Origin: Bacillota bacterium
GTDB taxonomy: Bacteria > Bacillota > Bacilli > Paenibacillales > Paenibacillaceae
Reading direction: 5' to 3'
Length of the DNA stretch: 19,567 nt
Assembly: GCA_023386495.1 (NCBI GenBank)
Contig: JAEWJS010000110.1
Span: 1 to 19,567, forward strand
The translations under genes and the position numbers were made by a program. Shown in pieces: positions 1 through 5,391 of this stretch (positions are counted from its first letter, which is position 1; every line of letters begins with the position of its first letter). The notes under the pieces are model-generated. The model did not search any database. It was not told the origin of the DNA and saw nothing but the letters and a program-made list of their open reading frames with translations.

Positions 1-105
1 GGCGGAGGGGAACCACGCGTTCCCATCTCGAACACGACCGTTAAGCCCTCCAGCGCCGATGGTACTTGGACCGCAGGGTCCTGGGAGAGTAGGACGTTGC
101 CAAGC
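1..105 (+). rRNA. rrf: 5S ribosomal RNA, 5'-truncated by the window edge
   Basis: The sequence carries the conserved 5S core: GTTCCCATCTCGAACACG, then GTTAAGCCCTCCAGCGCCGATGGTAC, and the 3' end GAGAGTAGGACGTTGCCAAGC. Bacillales 5S RNAs are about 116 nt, so roughly 10 nt of the 5' end lie outside the window. The tail pairs with the missing 5' end. It is the last gene of an rRNA operon read rightward and is followed directly by an intrinsic terminator. No tRNA gene was seen after it. Confidence 0.96.
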
Positions 106-110
106 ACATG

Positions 111-143
111 AACCCGTTAAGCCTCGCTCTTAACGGGTTTTTT
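111..143 (+). terminator. Intrinsic terminator of the rRNA operon
   Basis: AACCCGTTAAG, a 7-nt loop, then CTTAACGGGTT followed by a run of T form an 11-bp perfect stem with a U-tract. It begins 5 nt after the 5S RNA, as expected for the end of an rrn operon. Confidence 0.93.
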
Positions 144-187
144 GTAGTGCGCTGCAGTATTGGCAGACCTAAGCCTTGCTCGCATGC

Positions 188-395
188 AATAGCGAAGCAT
201 GTTCGCTGTTAACGCACATCCCATTCGCTAATTCAAGGGGATTCGCTCAACCTAGACGACAAAAATACTTATATTCGCTAAATAGCGAACATTCATTCGC
301 AAATTAGCGAATTCGATACACTATTGGGCTAGAACAAGCGATATGGGTCGAAATAACGCATGCAACCTACCTTAACAGCGCATTTGTTTCGCTAA
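188..395. repeat. Cluster of ATTCGCTAA / TTAGCGAAT repeats in the post-rRNA spacer
   Basis: The spacer 144-403 holds no gene I can support. It contains eight exact copies of the hexamer TTCGCT or its complement AGCGAA: plus orientation at 202, 224, 242, 274 and 388; inverted at 191, 284 and 306. A one-base-shorter TTCGC is at 296. The 9-mer ATTCGCTAA is exact at 223-231 and 273-281 and inverted at 304-312. Pairs form small palindromes: AGCGAA-5 nt-TTCGCT (191-207), TTCGCT-AAAT-AGCGAA (274-289) and TTCGC-AAATTA-GCGAA (296-311). Spacing is irregular, so this is neither CRISPR nor a simple tandem repeat. Function is unknown: protein-binding sites, RNA hairpins or a dispersed intergenic repeat are all possible. 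Confidence 0.85.
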
Positions 396-403
396 TCGCC
401 CAA

Positions 404-727
404 CTATTGCATACCGCTCACCAGCCCGCTCCCTTCATAAAAGCCTCCCAAGCAAAGCATCCTAAGGGGAGCACGATGACCAGAATATGAAGCAAGGGGT
501 GCCCCTCGATGAGCAATAACAAAAACTACAATCACAACCGGCATGACAAGACCGACAATAACCGTCAGCGCCAGAATGACGTGCACGGCGGGGAGCTTCG
601 CAAAGGCCGCAAGAGCCAATTCAAGAACAACAATCCCGAAGGTGCCGGGATCTCCAACGAGTTCGTAACCGACAATCAATAAGCTCAGCACGACGAAAAA
701 GACTGCCTGCAAGGCAGTCTTTTTCAT
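404..727 (-). CDS. Small hydrophobic membrane protein, hypothetical
   Basis: This 107-residue reading frame starts MKKTALQAVFF and has about three hydrophobic spans (residues 7-22, 29-46 and 49-72). The last 35 residues are polar and low in pattern. Codon choice in the first 75 codons looks like real coding sequence, and no family is recognised. Against it, there is no convincing ribosome site upstream of the ATG. The first ten codons also coincide with a perfect 12-bp hairpin (696-724) that looks like a terminator. It lies between the rRNA spacer and the GNAT gene, on the opposite strand to both. It may be a genuine small membrane protein or a chance hydrophobic frame. Confidence 0.4.
   Translation of the reverse strand: MKKTALQAVFFVVLSLLIVGYELVGDPGTFGIVVLELALAAFAKLPAVHVILALTVIVGLVMPVVIVVFVIAHRGAPLASYSGHRAPLRMLCLGGFYEGSGLVSGMQ
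696..724. terminator. Bidirectional terminator-like hairpin
   Basis: AAAAAGACTGCC, loop TGCAA, GGCAGTCTTTTT is a perfect 12-bp stem with an A-tract on one side and a T-tract on the other. It could therefore stop RNA polymerase on either strand. It sits just before the extended -10 promoter of the GNAT gene and overlaps the first codons of the possible minus-strand membrane protein. Confidence 0.6.
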
Positions 728-736
728 CTGATGGAT

Positions 737-744
737 GGTATAAT
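737..744 (+). promoter_or_regulatory. Extended -10 promoter for the GNAT gene
   Basis: TGGTATAAT-type sequence: TATAAT at 739-744 is preceded by TG-G, giving an extended -10. No good -35 hexamer lies 16-18 bp upstream, which extended -10 promoters tolerate. The expected start of transcription is about 40 nt before the GNAT start codon. Confidence 0.5.
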
Positions 745-785
745 GATCCTATCCGGCAAGCAACTAGAACGACGGGGGTGCAGGA

Positions 786-1232
786 ATGGACATGATGCTC
801 ACAACAGATCCGCAATTAATCGAACGCGCGAAGGTACTCTTATATGAGGAACTATTCGTACCGCTGCAGCTGCCGGATACGATGCAGGACCAGCTGCGAA
901 TTGCGGGAGAAGAGCACTATTTTGTCGCGGTAGAAGGGCAAGAGGTCGTCGGCGTCATGGTGCTGGTCATCGATGGGAAGCACACAGAGCTGCATCACGC
1001 TGCCACGCGCAGCTCATACCGGGGACGAGGGATCGGCAAGCGGCTGTGGCAGCTTGTAAGCGCTTATTGCGTGGAGCGCGAGCTGTGGGACATCGAACTC
1101 GTGTCGCGCAATACGGCGATCAGCTTCTGGCGTGAAGCAGGCTTCGAGGAAGCATCCGACGCATGGATTGAACGGCCGGAATTCGTGAAGCACGGAATCC
1201 GGCACAAGGCGATGAAGCAGACGCTCAAGTAG
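786..1232 (+). CDS. GNAT-family N-acetyltransferase
   Basis: This 148-aa protein has the single-domain GNAT length. Motif A, the acetyl-CoA pyrophosphate loop, is R79-G-R-G-I-G84 (pattern Q/R-x-x-G-x-G/A), following a beta strand around 53-63. Motif B appears as NTAISFWREAGF (109-120), the usual C-terminal strand-helix. The family transfers acetyl from acetyl-CoA to an amine of a small molecule or protein; the substrate cannot be told from the sequence. The start at 786 has GGGGGTG 6 nt upstream, and an in-frame ATG at 792 with GCAGGA before it is an alternative. It is a monocistronic gene, convergent with the hypothetical gene at 1264-1755, and no terminator was seen in the 31-nt gap. Confidence 0.88.
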   Translation: MDMMLTTDPQLIERAKVLLYEELFVPLQLPDTMQDQLRIAGEEHYFVAVEGQEVVGVMVLVIDGKHTELHHAATRSSYRGRGIGKRLWQLVSAYCVERELWDIELVSRNTAISFWREAGFEEASDAWIERPEFVKHGIRHKAMKQTLK

Positions 1233-1263
1233 ACAAGCGGAAGACGTCACGTTCAGCCGACGT

Positions 1264-1755
1264 TCAGCCTTCCTGCCTCGTGCAGCCTTCCTCACGAAGA
1301 TATTCGAGCGCTTCCTCGATCGTCTCGAACGCCATTTCGAGGTTAAGCCCGGCATATACATACCAGAGATCATCCTCGCGCAAGAGCCTTAGCTTGCGCC
1401 CTTCGGGATCGATCCAATGCTGTTCGGGAGCCTTGTCGCGCTTCGTGACCGGCTTCGGCTCGGGAGCGCCTTCCGACAGCGATGCAATGGAAGCGGCGAT
1501 AATCGAACGGAATTCCTCTTCGCCGTAATCACGAATGTTCACGAGCCCTTTATCATCAGTCACTTCACCTTCAACCAATGCGGCATAGACGAAGCCGTTG
1601 CCGTTCGGGTGGAGGTGATAGATGACCGTCTTCTTCTCGTGCAGACTGTCCTCATAATGATAATTGACGCGACCGAGCGATACATCCTTGCGCGTGAGTT
1701 CGGGAAACGATGCTGCGATCGCGATTTTCTGATCGAAGGTTAACAAATACGACAC
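1264..1755 (-). CDS. Hypothetical protein, 163 aa
   Basis: I do not recognise a family. The protein is soluble and acidic, with no signal peptide or membrane segment. An N-terminal alpha/beta part (1-95) is joined by a charged Pro/Lys linker around 97-108 to a C-terminal part. That part contains EQHWIDPEGRKLRLL and an ending EEALEYLREEG helix, like a small beta-sheet plus helix module. The annotated start is GTG at 1755 with AGGAG only one base upstream. A TTG at 1746, ten bases from the same AGGAG, is an equally plausible start and would remove three residues. Codon use matches the neighbours. It probably has its own transcript, separated by a strong terminator from the cassette to its right. 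Confidence 0.72.
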   Translation of the reverse strand: MSYLLTFDQKIAIAASFPELTRKDVSLGRVNYHYEDSLHEKKTVIYHLHPNGNGFVYAALVEGEVTDDKGLVNIRDYGEEEFRSIIAASIASLSEGAPEPKPVTKRDKAPEQHWIDPEGRKLRLLREDDLWYVYAGLNLEMAFETIEEALEYLREEGCTRQEG

Positions 1756-1793
1756 GCTCCTGTCTGAATCCTAGTACGGCTTAGTATAGCACA

Positions 1794-1830
1794 AAAAGGT
1801 TCGGCCGCGACAATCGCGGCCGAACCTTTT
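1794..1830 (-). terminator. Strong terminator at the end of the sugar-acid cassette
   Basis: AAAAGGTTCGGCCGCGA, loop CAA, TCGCGGCCGAACCTTTT form a perfect 17-bp stem. The A-run on the left becomes a U-tract for leftward transcription. It lies 15 nt after the stop codon of the RraA-like gene and before the start of the hypothetical gene at 1755, so it ends the minus-strand cassette. Confidence 0.93.
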
Positions 1831-1845
1831 GTCTATCCATCGAAA

Positions 1846-2751
1846 CTACAGACGCACCGTGCTGGAAGGGCCTTCGCCTTCGCGTTTCTTCGCGTGCTCA
1901 AGCTCATCCTTCCAAGTCAGATGGCGATATTCTGCGGCTGCAGGATCGTTATCGAACCAATTGAGGAAGTCCTCCCACATCGCGAGCGGCCATTCCGAAT
2001 CGATCTGTGCCGTCGTGTAGATGTTCTCGCGGAGACGGATGAAGCCGAATACGTCCCGAACCTGCGATTTTTCCGCCTTGATCGTCGTCTGGTCAGCGAG
2101 ATGCGGCGGCACGAAGATAACGCCGGCAGGCGTAGCCACGACCACGTCGCCAGGCAGACAGACCGCTTTGCCGATGCGAGTAGGCGTGTTCATGCCGATC
2201 ATCGTGCAATCCGCGATAGCCGTCGGGTCGCTGCCGCGGTACCATACGTTGATGTTATCGATCTCCTGCACTTGCTGATTGTCGCGGATCCCGCCCCAGA
2301 TGACGGCGCCGCCGCGCTTCGTGCGCGTGGAGATTGCCGTACCGAGGTTGCCGCCGATATAGGTGCCCATATGGATCTTATCGAACATGTCGACGACGAC
2401 GACATCGTCTTCGACCAGGGAGTCGATGACCCACTGGTTGAAGAAGCCGCGGCGGCCTTCTTCTTGGTGACCGTAGTTGAGCAGCGTGTCATGCAGGTCG
2501 GGACGATGCGGAACCATGACCGCGGTTACCGCGCGGCCGACGACCGTCTTTTGCGGGTGGATCATTTTGAAATCGCCTTCGAATTGGAACTTGTAGCCGT
2601 TCTGCCAGAGCGGACCCCAAGCTTCCTCCAGCGTAATCTTGCGCATACGCTCGAGGGTGGCGTCCGGAACTTTCGGGCGGCCGTTCTCGAAGCGCTCGCC
2701 TGTCCACAGGGGGGTCAATTGAATGATATCGTCGCGGTTATCGAACTTCAT
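1846..2751 (-). CDS. RraA-family protein (aldolase/decarboxylase-like), extended form
   Basis: The central part (about 70-235) matches the RraA / 4-hydroxy-4-methyl-2-oxoglutarate aldolase fold. It has VGRAVTAVMV, VVVVDMF, the IGGNLGTAI loop (132-140), GGAVIWGGIRDNQQ with R156-D157, and PGDVVVATPAGVIFVP. Family members are metal-dependent lyases of 2-oxo acids or, like E. coli RraA, non-catalytic regulators. At 301 residues it is nearly twice the 160-aa RraA, with roughly 70-residue additions at each end. The position two after R-D-x is Gln160, where I recall catalytic aldolases having Glu/Asp, so aldolase activity is uncertain. An AGAGGTG ribosome site precedes ATG 2751. It lies 75 nt downstream of the dehydratase gene and is probably its partner in sugar-acid breakdown. 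Confidence 0.85.
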   Translation of the reverse strand: MKFDNRDDIIQLTPLWTGERFENGRPKVPDATLERMRKITLEEAWGPLWQNGYKFQFEGDFKMIHPQKTVVGRAVTAVMVPHRPDLHDTLLNYGHQEEGRRGFFNQWVIDSLVEDDVVVVDMFDKIHMGTYIGGNLGTAISTRTKRGGAVIWGGIRDNQQVQEIDNINVWYRGSDPTAIADCTMIGMNTPTRIGKAVCLPGDVVVATPAGVIFVPPHLADQTTIKAEKSQVRDVFGFIRLRENIYTTAQIDSEWPLAMWEDFLNWFDNDPAAAEYRHLTWKDELEHAKKREGEGPSSTVRL

Positions 2752-2826
2752 CGCATAAGCACCTCTTCATGTATAGGATAGGGTAGGGCAGGGGAGGAGG
2801 CCGACGTCTTGCGCCGGCTACCACGA

Positions 2827-4215
2827 TTAGCTCCAGAGACGGTCGTTGCCGACAAAATGGTTCCACTCATCCGTCGATTCCCACAGGCCAGGCACTTCTG
2901 GATGCAGGTGCTGCGCGATAACTTCGTCGTTCAGCTCTTCGATACCGAGGCCCGGCGCGTCCGGCACGTGGATGAAGCCGTTCTGCAGCAGCGGCTTCGG
3001 CAGCTTCGGCGCGATAATGATGTCGTCCCACCAAGGCACTTCGACCGAGTGGAATTCCAGCGCAAGGAAGTTCTCGGATGCGGCTGCAACGTGTACGGCT
3101 GCGAGGCAGGCAATCGGGCTCTCCGCCATGTGGATCGCCATCGCGACGCCGTGCTCCTGTGCCATGTCGGCGATCTTCTTCGTCTCGAGGATGCCGCCCG
3201 TCGTCAAGATGTCAGGGTGAATGACGGATACGCCGCCGGACTCGAGGAGCGGCTTGAAGTTCTCCTTGAGGTAGATGTCCTCGCCCGTGCAGATCGGCGT
3301 CGTGACGGAGTTCGCCAGTCGCTTGTACTGCTCCGTATATTGCCATGGAATCATATCTTCCATCCAAGCCAAGTTATATTTATCGATACGGCGGCCGAGC
3401 TTAATGCAGTCTTCAACGCCGATATGTCCGAAGTGGTCGATTGCCAGCGGCACTTCGTAGCCGATCTCGGCGCGTACGTCCGCGACGTACTGCTCCATCA
3501 TCTCGAGGCCTTTCTCCGTGACGTGAATGCCGGTGAACGGATGCGCGATGTTGTAGACGTCATAGTGGCGGCTCTTCAGGTAGCGGAGCTCTTCAGGCGT
3601 CGTGTTCGGGTTCCTGCGCGCTTCCCAATACGCCTTGGATACGGAACGCATCTCCTCGATGAAGCCGAGCGGCGCGCTCAGCGTGCCTGGCTCGTTGATG
3701 ATCGTGCTGATGCCCAGGTCCATCTTGAGGAAAGTAAAGCCCATTTCCATCCGCTTCTTCAGCGCTTTGCCCATTGCCGTGCCGGTGTTCTTGCCGTCAA
3801 CGTCGGTGTCGCAGTACATGCGGATCTTATCGCGGAATTTGCCGCCCAGCATCTGATAGACCGGGATGCCGTATGCCTTGCCGGCCAGATCCCACAGCGC
3901 AAGCTCGATGCCGCTGACGCCGCCGCCTTGACGGGCGTGGCCGCCGAATTGCTTGATGCGGCGGAACAACTTGTCCACGTTGCAAGGATTCTCTCCGAGC
4001 AGCCGCGGTTTCAGCATCTGCGCATAGTATTTGTCTGCGCCGTCGCGTACTTCGCCGAAGCCGACAAGGCCTTGGTTCGTGTATACCTTGATCAAGCTGC
4101 AGTGCATCGGCGCCCCGGAGATATCGGCGAACCGGATATCCGTAATGCGAAGCTCAGAAGGGTTGGAATACGAATTCACGTGGGCTAATGTACTTTCATA
4201 TGTTTCTTTGGACAT
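2827..4215 (-). CDS. Enolase-superfamily sugar-acid dehydratase (mandelate racemase subgroup)
   Basis: This 462-aa protein has the N-terminal capping domain (about 20-140) and a TIM barrel. Metal ligands are visible as D260 (AIDHFGH), E286 (WMEDMIPW) and E312 (CTGEDIY). The His-Asp dyad typical of the mandelate racemase subgroup is D335 (IHPDILTTGG) and H362 (AIHMAESP), with E387 (LEFH) at the last strand. The second-strand motif is K164-M-D166 instead of the common K-x-K. It most likely abstracts the alpha proton of an aldonic or aldaric acid and eliminates water to give a 2-keto-3-deoxy acid. The substrate is unknown. It is longer than the usual 380-410 aa because of an insert around 170-235. 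Start ATG 4215 has AAAGGAAG 9 nt upstream. It sits between the SDR and RraA-like genes. Confidence 0.9.
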   Translation of the reverse strand: MSKETYESTLAHVNSYSNPSELRITDIRFADISGAPMHCSLIKVYTNQGLVGFGEVRDGADKYYAQMLKPRLLGENPCNVDKLFRRIKQFGGHARQGGGVSGIELALWDLAGKAYGIPVYQMLGGKFRDKIRMYCDTDVDGKNTGTAMGKALKKRMEMGFTFLKMDLGISTIINEPGTLSAPLGFIEEMRSVSKAYWEARRNPNTTPEELRYLKSRHYDVYNIAHPFTGIHVTEKGLEMMEQYVADVRAEIGYEVPLAIDHFGHIGVEDCIKLGRRIDKYNLAWMEDMIPWQYTEQYKRLANSVTTPICTGEDIYLKENFKPLLESGGVSVIHPDILTTGGILETKKIADMAQEHGVAMAIHMAESPIACLAAVHVAAASENFLALEFHSVEVPWWDDIIIAPKLPKPLLQNGFIHVPDAPGLGIEELNDEVIAQHLHPEVPGLWESTDEWNHFVGNDRLWS

Positions 4216-4259
4216 GGGACAAATCTTCCTTTCGAGTAAAGGTTACTTCCATACGAAGT

Positions 4260-4275
4260 TGTAAACGCGCTTTCA
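4260..4275. promoter_or_regulatory. cre/LacI-like operator candidate upstream of the dehydratase gene
   Basis: TGTAAACGCGCTTTCA is an imperfect 16-bp palindrome. Both half-sites (TGTAAACG and, inverted, TGAAAGCG) fit the TGWAARCG half-site of LacI/CcpA-family operators. The spacing is 2 bp wider than a classical CcpA cre site. It lies 45 nt before the dehydratase start, inside the 110-nt gap after the SDR gene. Confidence 0.35.
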
Positions 4276-4325
4276 CCACGAGACATGCAGACACCCTGAC
4301 GATGAAGCCTTCCGCGTTATGCAGT

Positions 4326-5117
4326 TCAAGGGGCTGCCGGCTTCTTCATTCTCAGATCCAAGTAGTGCATCAAGAAACCGCCATCCAACCGAATGTCCGC
4401 GCCGTTCATGTAACGGGACTGATCGGTAGAGAGGAAGAGCGCGAGCTCGGCCAGATCTTCATGCGTGCCGAGGACGGCATCGGGAACCTTGTACGTATAA
4501 TCTTCATATAAGCTCGAGATCTCGCTATGGAACACCTCGTTGTCGCCTTCGACAGGGCCGAATTCGATCGTGTTCACGGTAACGCCGTGCCGGCCGAGCT
4601 TCAACGCTGCTTCACGGGACAGCATCTTGACGGCTCCCTTGGATGCACTGTACGCGAAGGAGGAGCCTGTCGGCTTCTCGGCGTGGATGGAAGAGATGTA
4701 GACGACTTTGCCATAATTTTTGCTGACCATCTGTTTGCCGACAGCTTGCGTGCATATAAAAGCTGACTTGGCATTGGCGTTCAGAATACGCTTGAACCAT
4801 TCCTCGTCACCGTACGCAACCGAACCCGGTTCGACCAGGTTGTTGTTGTGAATCAGGACATCGACCGTTCCGAGCTGCTCAGCCGCTTGGCTCAGCGCCT
4901 CATTGACTTCGCTGCTCTTGCAGGCATTAATCTGGATGACTAGCGCGCTAGCGCCTTCGGATTGGCATCGTTCAAGCTCCGATTGGATCGCTTGGCCATT
5001 CGATGCGCTGTTCAAGAGGAAGCGCGCGCCTTCGGAGGCGAGACGAGTGATCAGCGCTCTGCCGGACGGATTGTCGGCTTCCGTAATGAAGACGACTTTG
5101 TTCTGTAGCAGTTTCAT
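4326..5117 (-). CDS. Short-chain dehydrogenase/reductase with degenerate cofactor loop
   Basis: The 263-aa length and pattern are classical SDR. The catalytic residues are present: N114 (ILNANAKSAF), S143 (YISSIHAEK), Y156 and K160 (YSASKGAV). The C-terminal NGADIRLDGGF is the usual last strand. The family oxidises or reduces sugar, polyol or keto substrates with NAD(P)H. The TGxxxGxG nucleotide loop reads TEADNPSG (12-19), so the first two glycines are Glu13 and Pro17, and the NNAG motif reads HNNNL (90-94). Cofactor binding may be altered. I chose ATG 5117 because AAGGTGGGG lies just upstream; an upstream in-frame start at 5141 would add eight residues with no better site. It is the first gene of the cassette and could oxidise the sugar acid or its keto product. 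Confidence 0.9.
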   Translation of the reverse strand: MKLLQNKVVFITEADNPSGRALITRLASEGARFLLNSASNGQAIQSELERCQSEGASALVIQINACKSSEVNEALSQAAEQLGTVDVLIHNNNLVEPGSVAYGDEEWFKRILNANAKSAFICTQAVGKQMVSKNYGKVVYISSIHAEKPTGSSFAYSASKGAVKMLSREAALKLGRHGVTVNTIEFGPVEGDNEVFHSEISSLYEDYTYKVPDAVLGTHEDLAELALFLSTDQSRYMNGADIRLDGGFLMHYLDLRMKKPAAP

Positions 5118-5169
5118 GTATCCCCACCTTCCAATGCTCATGCCTTGGTTGTATTCGGTTACATCCTTA

Positions 5170-5197
5170 ATCTTACATACAGGATTGGGAACGTCAA
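5170..5197 (-). promoter_or_regulatory. Promoter of the sugar-acid cassette
   Basis: On the minus strand, TTGACG (5197-5192) and TAAGAT (5175-5170) are separated by 16 bp, close to a sigma-A promoter. It lies about 50 nt before the SDR start. The -35 box is one arm of an inverted repeat, which suggests repression by occlusion. Confidence 0.5.
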
Positions 5198-5213
5198 GAA
5201 GACAATCTTGACG
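5192..5213. promoter_or_regulatory. Perfect inverted repeat (operator candidate) over the -35 box
   Basis: CGTCAAGA, spacer AGACAA, TCTTGACG: perfect 8-bp arms with a 6-bp spacer, 22 bp in all. One arm contains the -35 hexamer of the cassette promoter. The geometry suits a dimeric repressor. No regulator gene is present next to the cassette in this window. Confidence 0.55.
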
Positions 5214-5232
5214 CGGAAATAGACGTACTTGA

Positions 5233-5258
5233 TATTGAGATTCGCCGGAATCTCGATA
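5233..5258. repeat. Second inverted repeat in the divergent intergenic region
   Basis: TATTGAGATTC, spacer GCCG, GAATCTCGATA: 11-bp arms with one mismatch (a G-T wobble in RNA). It lies between the cassette promoter and the IMPDH promoter. It has no U-tract on either side, so an operator or upstream activator site is more likely than a terminator. Confidence 0.5.
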
Positions 5259-5319
5259 ACATGCACGTTAGGGCCGTATAGGATAGGACGGAAACGGGGT
5301 CGTTTGCCAAAAAAGTATA

Positions 5320-5349
5320 TTGCCACGCAGCGCGTCGCTATGATATATT
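5320..5349 (+). promoter_or_regulatory. Promoter of the IMPDH gene
   Basis: TTGCCA (5320-5325) and TATATT (5344-5349) are separated by 18 bp, followed by an AT-rich stretch. The IMPDH start codon is about 43 nt downstream of the -10. Confidence 0.5.
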
Positions 5350-5391
5350 TTCTTAAATTTAGATCGACGAGAAGCGGAGGGTAATGATCGA

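Noticed and set aside
188..395. CRISPR array or IS end in the post-5S spacer
   Set aside because: Repeat units are only 6-9 nt, irregularly spaced and in both orientations. There is no cas gene, no transposase and no target-site duplication.
1232..1264. Terminator between the convergent GNAT and hypothetical genes
   Set aside because: No stable stem in the 31-nt gap, only a short direct repeat.
2809..4188. 459-codon open frame on the plus strand opposite the dehydratase gene
   Set aside because: Arg/His/Val/Asp-rich with no domain. It mirrors the dehydratase codons and is a GC-driven shadow; the minus-strand frame has all catalytic motifs.
5142..5391. Riboswitch or attenuator (for example a purine riboswitch) upstream of the IMPDH gene
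   Set aside because: No purine riboswitch core and no terminator hairpin. The two inverted repeats lie upstream of the likely promoter, so they are not in the leader RNA.
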